A stretch of 64,000 nucleotides of DNA, from NCBI GenBank assembly GCA_002995645.1, contig PUHO01000007.1, forward strand, positions 1 to 64,000, read 5' to 3'. This document shows positions 43,699 through 53,126 of this stretch, piece by piece. Origin of the DNA: SAR324 cluster bacterium (GTDB taxonomy: Bacteria; SAR324; XYD2-FULL-50-16; HCM1). The notes under the pieces are model-generated. The model made no database searches, was not told where the DNA came from, and saw only the letters and a list, made by a program, of their open reading frames with translations. A program made the position numbers and the translations under genes. Each line of letters begins with the position of its first letter. Position 1 is the first letter of the stretch.

Positions 43699-45096
43699 TT
43701 ACTGATCTAGATCTTTATTTTCACGTAAAATAGTAAGAATAATATCTTTAATAGCATTAATATCAGCTGCCGCATGAATACAAGAAGTTTGCTTTTGTTC
43801 TAATTCTTGTAAAACTGACGGTAGTTCTATTTTTTTACCTGTTGCTTTAAAGAAGGCATCGCCAAATTTAGACGGATGTGCCGTTGCTAAACAAATAACG
43901 TTTTGAAAATCAAATTGATCAGCTGCGCAAAGTCCGGTTGCCGTGTGGGGATCCACATTAAGCCCTTGTTCATTGTATGAAGAGATATATTGATATATTT
44001 CTTCTGTACTTGTGGCATAACTACAAAAGTCACTTTGTAACTTGTCCCGTTCTTTTTGTGTTAAAGCAAACTCGCCTGTTTTTAAATCTTCCATATGAGA
44101 AGCAACAAGCTTAGTATCTTTGTCGGCTATATCGTAAAGATAACGTTCAAAATTACTAGCAATTTGAATATCCATAGACGGCGCCGGTGTTGGCGTGCTT
44201 TCTTTTACAGTATACTTTCCTGTTTGAATAGTGCGGTGAAGTATATCGTTTGCATTAGTTGCTAGAATTAACTTCTTAATTGGCAAGCCCATTTGTTTTG
44301 CCATATAGCCGGCGTATATGTTTCCAAAATTGCCGGTTGGTACGCAAAAAGCTTCTACGTCGGTTCCTACTTTTTTTCTATATTCTCTTGCTGCATAAAA
44401 ATAGTAAGGTACTTGCGCCATTAACCTTACCCAGTTAATAGAGTTAATCGCACCTAGATTATAGGTTTTCCTTAATTGCGTATCAGAAAAGATTTCTTTA
44501 ACAATAGCTTGTGCATTGTCAAACGAACCTTCTATGGCAATATTAGTAATGTTATCATCTAATACGGAAGTCATTTGTAATTCTTGTATTTTAGTCACAC
44601 GATTAAGTGGATGTAAAACAAAAAGATGAATGTTCTTTTTACCTCGTACTCCGTAAATAGCGGCGCTTCCAGTATCGCCAGACGTAGCACCTATTAAAGT
44701 TAGTTGTTTATTATTTTTTGCTAAAAGATATTCAAATAAATTACCAAGGAATTGAAGCGCAACGTCTTTAAAAGCAAAAGTGGGTCCGTAAAATAGATCT
44801 AATAGTTGGTGCTTACCTGCCGTTGTCAGTTGCACTACGTTGGGAATTCTAAAAGAAGAATAACTTTTTTCTATAAGTGTTTTTAGATCTTGTTTTGGAA
44901 CGATTCCGTCTGCGAAAGGAAGGAATATTTCCAAGGCTAGGTCAGTATAGGATAGATCTTCTTTAGTGTCGTAAAGATGAGATAAATCAGGTAGTGAGTT
45001 TGGAATAAATAAACCACCGTCCGGAGCTAAGCCGGAAAGTGCGACGTCTTCGAAAGACGCGGAGGATATAAGCCCCCTTGTACTAGAATAAAGCAT
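43699..45096 (-). CDS. thrC: Threonine synthase
   Basis: 465 aa from the ATG at 45096. The frame is open 13 codons further to a TTG at 45135, but the family begins near the YSSTRG motif. A PLP enzyme converting O-phosphohomoserine to threonine. Marks: LAPDGGLFIP near residue 25, GPTFAFKDVALQFLGN with the PLP lysine near residue 105, LIGATSGDTGSAAI near residue 130 and VPTGNFGNIYAGYMA near residue 252. The promoter and first codons are partly duplicated upstream (45415 onwards). Confidence 0.94.
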   Translation of the reverse strand: MLYSSTRGLISSASFEDVALSGLAPDGGLFIPNSLPDLSHLYDTKEDLSYTDLALEIFLPFADGIVPKQDLKTLIEKSYSSFRIPNVVQLTTAGKHQLLDLFYGPTFAFKDVALQFLGNLFEYLLAKNNKQLTLIGATSGDTGSAAIYGVRGKKNIHLFVLHPLNRVTKIQELQMTSVLDDNITNIAIEGSFDNAQAIVKEIFSDTQLRKTYNLGAINSINWVRLMAQVPYYFYAAREYRKKVGTDVEAFCVPTGNFGNIYAGYMAKQMGLPIKKLILATNANDILHRTIQTGKYTVKESTPTPAPSMDIQIASNFERYLYDIADKDTKLVASHMEDLKTGEFALTQKERDKLQSDFCSYATSTEEIYQYISSYNEQGLNVDPHTATGLCAADQFDFQNVICLATAHPSKFGDAFFKATGKKIELPSVLQELEQKQTSCIHAAADINAIKDIILTILRENKDLDQ

Positions 45097-45748
45097 AGAA
45101 AATATTAAAAGAGTAAAAAAATTAAAAAATGCCAATTTATGGAAAGATAATTATATTTCCATAATTGTAAAATATTAGTTTGTATATAAATAAAAAAGAT
45201 GAATAAAAATACAATAATCCAAAGTTTTACATTTTCTAGGATAAAAATGAATAACCATTTGTTAATAGCACCCCGTTTTGCTTCAATGCTTATGTTTTTA
45301 GCAGAGAGTATGATAAAAGCAAGAATGGGCAAGCTAATCTAGCTAAAATCAATGGGGACCCCCTATAGTATTAAGGTCAATATACCAGCAATAGGGATAA
45401 ATAGCAATCCCTTATACTAGAATAAAGCATAGAAAATATTAAAAGAGTAAAGAAATTAAAAAATGCCAATTTATGGAAAGATAATTATAGTTCCATAATT
45501 GTAAAATATTAGTTTGTTTGAAAATAAAAAAGATGAATAAAAATACAATAATCCAAAGTTTTACATTTTCTAGGATAAAAATGAATAACCATTTGTTAAT
45601 AGCACCCCGCTTTGCTTCAATGCTTATGTTTTTAGCAGAGAGTATGATAAAAGCAAGAATGGGCAAGCTGATCCAGCTAAAATCAATAGGGAAGCCATAT
45701 AGTATTAAGGTCAATATACCAGCAATAGGGATAAACAGCAATATACAA
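45081..45748 (-). repeat. 334-bp tandem duplication at the thrC 5' junction
   Basis: The segment beginning TACTAGAATAAAGC at 45081 recurs at 45415, exactly 334 bp on, with ~95% identity by eye until about 45741. Each copy holds the first few codons of thrC, the promoter-proximal gap and the 3' ~100 codons of the upstream membrane-protein gene. Confidence 0.9.
45105..45332 (-). pseudogene. Duplicated 3' fragment of the membrane-protein gene
   Basis: 75 codons almost identical to the C-terminus of the protein encoded at 45439-46596 (shared ILSAKNISIEAKRGAINKWL and the end). Upstream reading is closed by a stop where the intact gene has Trp (W to TAG in the DFSWI segment). No ribosome binding site of its own. 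A relic of the tandem duplication, not a gene. Confidence 0.85.
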
Positions 45749-46596
45749 TTGAACTGATAAAAAATAGGACGTCGTGAAGCAGACACACTGGCAAAGAGAA
45801 CGTTCTTTGACGTGCGGAACGTAATAAATTTAAAAGCAACGTCAATAAAAGGTAAGGTATTAAAAGCAAGTAAAAAGATGGCGCCACTCCAAAGCAACGT
45901 AGGTAGGATTGCCGTTGTATTTTGTAGTGAATTAAGTAGACGCCAAGACCGCGCTAAAAAAGGAGATAAATACCAAAGCCCGGCAGCTAAAATCGCTAAA
46001 GAAACAATCCCGCTTATAGACAAAAAGAAAACACGAAAAAAAGCACGATTCAAAAAAGGAAAAAGAATAAAAGATAATAAAAATAATAGCATTCCTATGT
46101 GAATAGCAATTCCTATAAGCATAGTGCAACTTAACGGAATAAGGAAAACGGCGTGTTTGCTACAAAGTAATTCATAGAAAAAATAGAAACCAATAATCAG
46201 CAGAAGGAAGAAAAGTGCATTAGGCGAAATAACAAGCGCGTTAAACGTAAGAAAAGGAGAGGAAACAAGTATTAAAAAACCGTTAATTGCCGTTGAGCGA
46301 TCGAAAAATTTATTTAGTAAACGGTAAAACAGACAAATACTTATAATAGACGGTATAATTGATAAGCAAATTAACCTTGTAATGTAATTAGAGAAATACG
46401 TTGCTACTTGTTGCCAAAAAATAGATTGGTTCATTAAGTAGCTTTGCGCGTTGGTTGCCGAGAAAAATTGAAAAAGGCTATGTTGTATATGAAAAAAATA
46501 AAAGCTTCCCATTGCTAAAACAATAACACAAACGTACCATGTAAGTAATATAATGAAACTAGAACGAGAATATATAAAATTAGCTAGTGATTTCAT
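45439..46596 (-). CDS. Polytopic inner-membrane protein of unknown function
   Basis: 385 aa with about nine to ten hydrophobic helices spread along the length. An N-terminal helix is followed by a loop with aromatic residues and the SSPFLTFNALVISPNALFF stretch near residue 113, which is reminiscent of GT-C-type (GT39/ArnT-like) membrane glycosyltransferases, but the DD/DE catalytic motif in the first loop is not evident. Same strand as thrC and aroA. Function not assigned. Confidence 0.7.
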   Translation of the reverse strand: MKSLANFIYSRSSFIILLTWYVCVIVLAMGSFYFFHIQHSLFQFFSATNAQSYLMNQSIFWQQVATYFSNYITRLICLSIIPSIISICLFYRLLNKFFDRSTAINGFLILVSSPFLTFNALVISPNALFFLLLIIGFYFFYELLCSKHAVFLIPLSCTMLIGIAIHIGMLLFLLSFILFPFLNRAFFRVFFLSISGIVSLAILAAGLWYLSPFLARSWRLLNSLQNTTAILPTLLWSGAIFLLAFNTLPFIDVAFKFITFRTSKNVLFASVSASRRPIFYQFNCILLFIPIAGILTLILYGFPIDFSWISLPILAFIILSAKNISIEAKRGAINKWLFIFILENVKLWIIVFLFIFFIFKQTNILQLWNYNYLSINWHFLISLLF

Positions 46597-46637
46597 ATTT
46601 GATGTTTAATTAATTAGTTTTAGGAAGTTACTATACA

Positions 46638-48050
46638 CTATATTGCATTCAAATTCAAAAACACGTCAAGCGTTTTATCTTTGAAACGACCAATAGAATC
46701 GTGGGTATTAACAATAGAAATATCTAGTTCTATACTTAAATCTATAATAGGATTGTGTTTTAGTATTTCATTATCTTTATTTTCTACAACAATAACAATT
46801 GGTTTTTCTGTTTCTTGGTACGGCAACGGCGTAACAAAGCCAAAAGAACCGTCGCTTAGCTCTACGTAGGAATTAGTTGGATACTTCCCAATAATAGAAA
46901 CAAAATCAAGCCACACAACAGGATCAAATTCAATTGCCGCTAGCTTGCCAATAAATTGAATAGCACTAGCTGGATTCCATGATTTTTTATAGGAACGTTT
47001 ACCAATTAAAGCTTGGTAAATATCTATAATACTTAATAGCCTTGTTTCATATAAAACCTCTTTATAATCTTTAATAAAAGGATAGCTGTTTGCTAGAGTC
47101 GGAGTGTATTTTACATGATGATAATGACTAATATTAATAGCTGTTGTTGAAAAGCTAAACTGATGAAGCAACTTAGCGCCAAGTTCGGGGTGTGTTCGTA
47201 TAATCTTAGCTTCTTTACTATCCGGTGCAAATTTAACGTTACTATCTAGAATTTCCTTTGGTATTTGCGATTTGCCAAAATCATGTAAGAAACTAGCTAA
47301 TAACGAGCTTTTCTTATCAGTAAAATGACTTCGTAGCCTTTTCTTTTCAACAAGACGCCAATACACGTGTTGGAAGATACTTCCCACGTCAATACAATGA
47401 GTATAGGTTTGATTACTTTGTTTTAAACTAGTAAAAGCGGACAAGGTCTCTAGGCTATTGTTTGCAATCAATTCTTCTGCTTGCTCTTCTATATCTCTGT
47501 AAGAGAATTTGTTTTCCCTTGCATTGTCCATTACTTCTTCAATTAAGTTAGACAAGGTTTCATGTTTTTGTGCTAATACGTTCGCTGACGTAATATATTT
47601 TGATACGTTGTCAACTACCTTTTTTTGCTTTTCTTTCTTTTTGTTTTCCCATTGATGAACAATACTGTCTTCTGTTTTTTTTATAAGAATAACTTCAAAT
47701 TCTGTAAAATTTCTGTTTTCAAGTTCTCGAATTAAAGAAGGCGTAACATAACTTAATTTTTTTAATTCTGGCGGGAAATGATGTATTTTTTCTAAACGAT
47801 CTTTAACTTTTAGTTTTTCAATGGGAATAGCAAGCATTTTTTTTTGACGCATTACAATGGCAGTTGTCTTCTTAAAATTAAGAATAAGCCATTTAATAGT
47901 AGAGACGTCAAGCGTTTTATATTGTGAAGAAAAACCGGTATAGGCAACAATTTGCATATCTGAATTAAGTTCGTCAAGCAACATGTGGAACGTTTTTTTC
48001 TTTGACTTAGGCGGTTCTTGCGGTTTATTTTGAAAGTTATTTGTTGGCAT
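46638..48050 (-). CDS. HD-GYP domain protein, possible cyclic-di-GMP phosphodiesterase
   Basis: 470 aa. The N-terminal ~140 residues are unassigned (Lys-rich). The HD domain spans about 215-370: THCIDVGSIFQHV, SFLHDFGKSQIPKEIL (HD pair), RTHPELGAKLL, then ISHYHHVKY and IIDIYQALIGKRSYKKS. This is the HD-GYP layout, but the GYP triplet itself is replaced (NSYPF), so activity on cyclic di-GMP is not certain. No membrane segment. It lies 31 bp before the next gene on the same strand. Confidence 0.82.
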   Translation of the reverse strand: MPTNNFQNKPQEPPKSKKKTFHMLLDELNSDMQIVAYTGFSSQYKTLDVSTIKWLILNFKKTTAIVMRQKKMLAIPIEKLKVKDRLEKIHHFPPELKKLSYVTPSLIRELENRNFTEFEVILIKKTEDSIVHQWENKKKEKQKKVVDNVSKYITSANVLAQKHETLSNLIEEVMDNARENKFSYRDIEEQAEELIANNSLETLSAFTSLKQSNQTYTHCIDVGSIFQHVYWRLVEKKRLRSHFTDKKSSLLASFLHDFGKSQIPKEILDSNVKFAPDSKEAKIIRTHPELGAKLLHQFSFSTTAINISHYHHVKYTPTLANSYPFIKDYKEVLYETRLLSIIDIYQALIGKRSYKKSWNPASAIQFIGKLAAIEFDPVVWLDFVSIIGKYPTNSYVELSDGSFGFVTPLPYQETEKPIVIVVENKDNEILKHNPIIDLSIELDISIVNTHDSIGRFKDKTLDVFLNLNAI

Positions 48051-48080
48051 AATTAAATTCTAAAAATGATCAAGATACTT

Positions 48081-50018
48081 TTAAAGAGTACTTATGCGTA
48101 TCGAGTCAAGAGCGTTGTTTTGCACTAAATCAAATACAATAAAGAGAATAATTTCATCTATTTTTAGCGGTTTTTCATCAAGAAATAAAGAAAAATATTT
48201 TTCATATTTTATTTTTAAGAGTTTATTTCTAAATAGACGTAAAATTTTGAAAACGTCATCAGATAATAGTTGTTGCTTATTAAGGAGCTGTAAGTAAAGA
48301 AAATGTTGTTGATGCCATGAATCTATATCCGGATCAGGCGAGTTAGATAAAGGTAGCTTTAAGAAGCTTATAGGCGTTAATTTGGTTGTTGCCGTATCGT
48401 AAATATTATGAATTAACGGCATATTAAGAATTTGATTTTTTTTAATATGCAACAGTTCTTGCGAAGATGTAATTTTATTATTTTGTACGTTTTGAACGTC
48501 TGCGGCAAGAGCTAAATCTTGAAGAGACGATCCAATATTACGAATAAAATTAATAATATGATTACCTTTTTCTTTTATGTCTCCTACGTTTTGATACAAA
48601 GTAGAAAAATAAGGATACGCATCTTTAGAAGAGAGTTGCGCTTTTTTTGATATGAGTTTAAACCAATTTAAGTTCGTTTGAAAAAAGTTTTGTATCAAGT
48701 TCGGGCTAGCTTTCGTTTTAATAAGCGGCATGCTAGTTACGGCAAAATCATATAAATAGGCTGGGAAACTATGATTTGAAACGTGACCTTCTAACTTAGC
48801 GCGATCTAAAAAAGCAGGTAAATGAAGGTTCATATATTTGTATAATTCAGCAGAAGGCAGCTTAGAACGTTGCGCCGGTACGACAACTTGCGCAATAGAA
48901 ACGCGTGATGATTTTTTTATTGGTGTTTGTGTGAAAATAGAAGAAAGCGATTTTAATTCGTTTAATAAAATAGTAAAACGTTTGCTTAACGAGGCGTCTT
49001 GTGTGTTATCTATTAATTTCTCTATATTTTGTAATAACTCTTTTATGTTTAGATGATATGACGAAGGCATACCTTGCACAATTTGTGAAAAATATTCGTT
49101 ACCAAAAGAGAGTTGTATAGCAGAAAAGATATAAGCTTGTAATAAAGGCGGTAACTTAAAAAGAACGGTTAGCTCTTGTTGTTGCCATTGTACTAGATTT
49201 GTGTTTTCTTTTAACCAAGTTGTGCTGATTAAAGGAAAACATTCATGAAGGGATATGAATATATTTAAAAACAAGCTAACTAAAGGCTCGGAATCTTTTG
49301 TTTTATAGAGTTGTCGTATAATTTGATTATAAAGCTGACAAGAAGAATCGTAAACGTATTTTTCCCTTTTAAAACAAAGTAATAAAGGCGGAAGAAAAAG
49401 CTTGTTTACTAAAGTAATAGTTGCATTATTTTTTGCCGTTATTAATAGCCGTTGGTAACATTGTAATAAAATAATTCTAATCGCAAAGAAAAGATAGAAA
49501 CTTTCTGTGTTATCTAAAACGTACTCTGTGCTAATGGGTAAAATTTGCGTTAATATTTCTTGTAAAATAGTGTTAATAAAGCTGAAAAACGAAGTTTTAT
49601 CTAGCAGCGCTTTTTCAATACTAGTATGTCTTTGATTTGCTAACTCAAGTTGCATTAACGAAAAGAAAGTAGACTTGTTATTTCGTAAGGCATTTAATTG
49701 AGAAAGCAAGCAAGAAAGCAACATTTTTCTTAAAGCCGCACGGTTTGAGTGGTTCGTACTATTATTAATGCAAGAGAAAAGGAAGAAAGGTACTGAGTGA
49801 TGTAAGTACTTGATTTGCGCTCTTTTTGAAAGTGTAGCAAGCTTTTCTTTGAGTATAGGTATTTGAAAAGCAAGTATAAGCTTTTTTTGCACTTGCTCTT
49901 TAACGTTTTCTTCAAGCGAAGGAGTGAAAAAAGGAAGAGAAGACTGCCAAAGAGGCTCGACTAAACTAGAGTCGCTTAATACGTTGCTAAGAAGAGATAG
50001 AAAAGTTTCATCAAACAT
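48081..50018 (-). CDS. Unknown 645-aa protein
   Basis: 645 aa, no signal peptide and no clear transmembrane segments, rich in Leu, Ser and Asn with predicted helical bundles throughout. It has no motif I recognise. It lies between the HD-GYP gene and a putative exported protein gene, 6 bp from the latter, so the three are probably one operon. The frame is long, with codon use like its neighbours, so it is real. Confidence 0.75.
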   Translation of the reverse strand: MFDETFLSLLSNVLSDSSLVEPLWQSSLPFFTPSLEENVKEQVQKKLILAFQIPILKEKLATLSKRAQIKYLHHSVPFFLFSCINNSTNHSNRAALRKMLLSCLLSQLNALRNNKSTFFSLMQLELANQRHTSIEKALLDKTSFFSFINTILQEILTQILPISTEYVLDNTESFYLFFAIRIILLQCYQRLLITAKNNATITLVNKLFLPPLLLCFKREKYVYDSSCQLYNQIIRQLYKTKDSEPLVSLFLNIFISLHECFPLISTTWLKENTNLVQWQQQELTVLFKLPPLLQAYIFSAIQLSFGNEYFSQIVQGMPSSYHLNIKELLQNIEKLIDNTQDASLSKRFTILLNELKSLSSIFTQTPIKKSSRVSIAQVVVPAQRSKLPSAELYKYMNLHLPAFLDRAKLEGHVSNHSFPAYLYDFAVTSMPLIKTKASPNLIQNFFQTNLNWFKLISKKAQLSSKDAYPYFSTLYQNVGDIKEKGNHIINFIRNIGSSLQDLALAADVQNVQNNKITSSQELLHIKKNQILNMPLIHNIYDTATTKLTPISFLKLPLSNSPDPDIDSWHQQHFLYLQLLNKQQLLSDDVFKILRLFRNKLLKIKYEKYFSLFLDEKPLKIDEIILFIVFDLVQNNALDSIRISTL

Positions 50019-50024
50019 GAGATC

Positions 50025-50819
50025 TTAAAAAGGAAATTCCACAATATGAATTGGGGTAACCAATTTATTTTTATGGTTTAAATATCGTATATCGATCTTT
50101 TTATAATAAAAAGGATTATAGATAAAATATTTTAATTTTTTACTATATCCGGTGTCTTTTTCAAAAGCACGCGTATAGGTCCATTCAATTTTTTGTAATT
50201 GATGTTTTTTTGTATAAAAATAGCTAACTCGATCGCGCCCGTCTGCTTCGCGAATCTTTTTAGAATATATCCGCGTTTCTTTTACTTTTGCCGTTCCTGT
50301 TGCATTAAACTCAGTAATTGTTTTTGCAAAACCGTTTTCATTTGGGTAAAACCAAGTAAGCTTTATTCGCCTTCCTGCTCTAGAATATAAAATTTGATTA
50401 TATCCAAGATGCTTATTAAGAAAATATTGTTCTTTTTTATATAAAATTTGATCTGCCGTTTGGTAATATAAAATTATTTTATATATACCTCTTTTTTTTG
50501 CTAAAAGCTGAAGAAAGAAACGTTCTTCTTTAATCCTAGTGCCAAAAGAATAATAGATAACTTGTTTATTAAAACCAAGATTAAAAGCTTCTTCCGTGTT
50601 AAACGTGTTTTCTTCTTTTACAAGATTACCTTCGCTATTATAATATAATAATTTAGTAGTAATTCCTTTAATAGGTGCTTGTACTAGGAACGTGCTCCCG
50701 CCATATTTATTATGCTTTTTATCTAATAAAAAATGATTATTACTTTTTGATAAGGCAAACAAAGGAGCGCAAGAAAAACAAAACAGGCAAAATCCAATGT
50801 AAACGGTAATAAATTTCAT
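50025..50819 (-). CDS. Putative exported protein with repeated Tyr-rich strands
   Basis: 264 aa with an N-terminal signal sequence (VYIGFCLFCFSCAPLFALS); the CLFCFSCA region could alternatively be a lipobox-like site. The mature part shows short repeated beta-strand units of the type (K)LLYYNSEGNLVKEE, VIYYSFGTRIKEER, IILYYQTADQ and ILYSRAGRRIKL, similar in rhythm to MORN or RHS-like repeats. Surface or periplasmic location is likely. No specific function. Confidence 0.7.
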   Translation of the reverse strand: MKFITVYIGFCLFCFSCAPLFALSKSNNHFLLDKKHNKYGGSTFLVQAPIKGITTKLLYYNSEGNLVKEENTFNTEEAFNLGFNKQVIYYSFGTRIKEERFFLQLLAKKRGIYKIILYYQTADQILYKKEQYFLNKHLGYNQILYSRAGRRIKLTWFYPNENGFAKTITEFNATGTAKVKETRIYSKKIREADGRDRVSYFYTKKHQLQKIEWTYTRAFEKDTGYSKKLKYFIYNPFYYKKIDIRYLNHKNKLVTPIHIVEFPF

Positions 50820-50914
50820 TACATTACATAATAAGGTAATATTTAAATTTTATATATGTTTACATAATAATACTTATTGTGTTTCTAGGCAAGTATTATT
50901 ATGTATTTTTGCTT

Positions 50915-52528
50915 TTATTGATTCGTTAGAAAATAATTAATTAAAGTAGCAGATGATTTTTCAATATTATTTAATTCTTTCACGTTAGAAGATAAAACGG
51001 GAAGAATCTTGCTAGCTAACTCTTTACCAAGTTCAACGCCCCATTGATCAAAAGAGCAAACGTTCCAAATAATCCCTTGTGTAAATATTTTGTGTTCATA
51101 TAAGGCGATAAGCGATCCTAAAGATCGCGGCGTTAATTGTTTTGCTAAAATCGCAGTAGACGGTCTATTCCCACTAAAAGTTTTATATGGGATTAAAGCG
51201 GGATCAACGCCTTTTTCTTGTAAATACGAAGCGTTACGTCCAAAGGCAAGCGCTTCTTGTTGCGCAATAAAATTAGCCCATAACATAGCGTGTTGCTCTT
51301 CTAAAGGAACGCATGGTTTTGCAAAGGCAATAAAATCGCAAGGAATCATTTTTGTGCCTTGGTGAATTAGCTGATAAAAAGCATGTTGCCCATTTGTACC
51401 CGGTTCGCCCCAAATAATAGGACCGGTTTGATAGTCTATAGCTTCGCCTTCTTGCGTAACTGATTTGCCGTTACTCTCCATATCGCCTTGTTGTAAATAA
51501 GCAGGGAAGTAAGCTAGATGTTGATCATAAGGAAGGATAGCCACGCTAGTAGCTTGGTAAAAGTTATTATACCAAACCCCAAGTAAACCAAGTAAAACAG
51601 GTAGGTTCTCTTCTAAAGGTGCGGTTTTGAAATGTTGATCCATTTCATGAAAGCCGGTTAGTAGTTCTTTAAAATTAGTTTCGCCAATGTAAAGTAAAAT
51701 AGAAAGCCCAATAGCTGAAGTTAAAGAATACCTTCCACCAACCCAATTCCAAAAAGGGAAAATATTTTCTTTAGTAATACCAAAAGTACAAGCTTTTTCT
51801 ATATTCGAAGAAAGCGCAACAAAATGGGAAGAGACCGCGTCGCTTCCTAGTTTTGCCGTAAGCCATGTTTTTGCAATAGCTGCGTTTGCCATTGTTTCTT
51901 GTGTTGTAAACGTTTTTGACGCAATCAAAAATAGTGTTGTTTCCGGATCGCATTCACGTAGTACCATGGTAATATGATTCGGATCTACATTAGATACAAA
52001 CTTGCACTCCATGCCCTCTTGTTTATACTCTTGTAGTGCATAGGTAACCATATGCGGTCCTAGATCGGATCCGCCAATCCCTATATTAACAATAGTCGTT
52101 AATTTTTTTCCTGTTTTTCCTTTCCATTCGCCGTTATGAATGCTTTTTGTAAAACGAAATAAGCGATCTAGCACCTCGTTAATTTGAGGCATAACGTCTT
52201 TACCGTCTACGTATATCGGCGTATTAGATCGGTTACGTAATGCTACGTGTAAAACGGCTCTGTCTTCTGTTTTATTAATTTTTTCACCGGAAAACATAGC
52301 GTCCCGTTTTTCTTCTAATTTCATTTCTTTTGCTAAGGCAATTAATTTTTCTATAATAGACGAATCCCAAAGATTCCTTGAAAAATCAATATAAATGCCG
52401 GCAGCTTCTTTTGTTAGTTCGTTACTTCGTGAAGGATTAGAGAGAAAGAGTTCTTTAAGTGTTTTTGTTTGAAAAGATTCATATGCTTTTGCTAGTTCTT
52501 TCCATGTTGGAAGGCTGGTTGTTTTCAT
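50915..52528 (-). CDS. pgi: Glucose-6-phosphate isomerase
   Basis: 537 aa, close to the standard ~549. Interconverts glucose 6-phosphate and fructose 6-phosphate. Marks: VNIGIGGSDLGPHMV near residue 150, SNVDPNHITMVL, ASKTFTTQETMANA near residue 204, GGRYSLTSAIGL near residue 267, GEPGTNGQHAFYQLIHQGTK near residue 376 and QWGVELGK near the C-terminus. Intact. Confidence 0.96.
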   Translation of the reverse strand: MKTTSLPTWKELAKAYESFQTKTLKELFLSNPSRSNELTKEAAGIYIDFSRNLWDSSIIEKLIALAKEMKLEEKRDAMFSGEKINKTEDRAVLHVALRNRSNTPIYVDGKDVMPQINEVLDRLFRFTKSIHNGEWKGKTGKKLTTIVNIGIGGSDLGPHMVTYALQEYKQEGMECKFVSNVDPNHITMVLRECDPETTLFLIASKTFTTQETMANAAIAKTWLTAKLGSDAVSSHFVALSSNIEKACTFGITKENIFPFWNWVGGRYSLTSAIGLSILLYIGETNFKELLTGFHEMDQHFKTAPLEENLPVLLGLLGVWYNNFYQATSVAILPYDQHLAYFPAYLQQGDMESNGKSVTQEGEAIDYQTGPIIWGEPGTNGQHAFYQLIHQGTKMIPCDFIAFAKPCVPLEEQHAMLWANFIAQQEALAFGRNASYLQEKGVDPALIPYKTFSGNRPSTAILAKQLTPRSLGSLIALYEHKIFTQGIIWNVCSFDQWGVELGKELASKILPVLSSNVKELNNIEKSSATLINYFLTNQ

Positions 52529-52683
52529 AAGATAATAAAGAATAGTGTAGAATATTTGTATATAAATTGCATTTCTTTTTTAGTATCACAATTAAAGAAA
52601 ATATACAACAAATTAGTATCATTACTAATTAAGATATTAACGTAATGAAATTATACTAATTTATTTAAACAACTTGCTTGGTT

Positions 52684-53121
52684 ATGAATTTCTTAGATAT
52701 TTGCTTTTTAATATTAACTTGCGTCTGTGTGGCTAAATCTATATTTTCCAACTTTGTTGCTAACCTAATTGTTCTTTGCCTTTGGATAGCTGCTGCCGTT
52801 GCCCTAGAACATGGAGCGGATACAATGGCGCTAGTGCAAGGTGCGCCTACGTCGATTCCTTTAGATTTATTTAATTTCTTTTTCTTCCCTATTTGTGTTA
52901 TTGTAATTTTTGTTATAGGATTTATATTAAATCGTATACCAAATAGTTTTCCTTCTTCTATTTTACATAAAAGTTCGTGCGTCTTTTTTGGTATAGCAAA
53001 AACAATGACTTTATGTTTTGTGGCTATTTTTTATATTGAAAAATACGTTCCTAGTTTGCAAGACGACTTACAACTTGCCTATAGCATTACGTTGTTAAAC
53101 CACTTGAAAAGTTTATTTTAA
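52684..53121 (+). CDS. CvpA-like membrane protein
   Basis: 145 aa from the ATG at 52684 (an in-frame TTG two codons earlier is less likely). Four hydrophobic segments in the layout of CvpA-family proteins: FLDICFLILTCV at the start, LIVLCLWIAAAVAL, FPICVIVIFVIGFIL and a last helix near residue 115. CvpA is linked to colicin V export and envelope stress. Identity is moderate by eye. Five bp before the next gene, so cotranscribed. Confidence 0.65.
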   Translation: MNFLDICFLILTCVCVAKSIFSNFVANLIVLCLWIAAAVALEHGADTMALVQGAPTSIPLDLFNFFFFPICVIVIFVIGFILNRIPNSFPSSILHKSSCVFFGIAKTMTLCFVAIFYIEKYVPSLQDDLQLAYSITLLNHLKSLF

Positions 53122-53126
53122 AAACA

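Noticed and set aside
45105..45332. 75-aa membrane ORF as a separate gene
   Set aside because: Near-copy of the C-terminus of the neighbouring gene, cut off by a stop and part of a 334-bp duplication.
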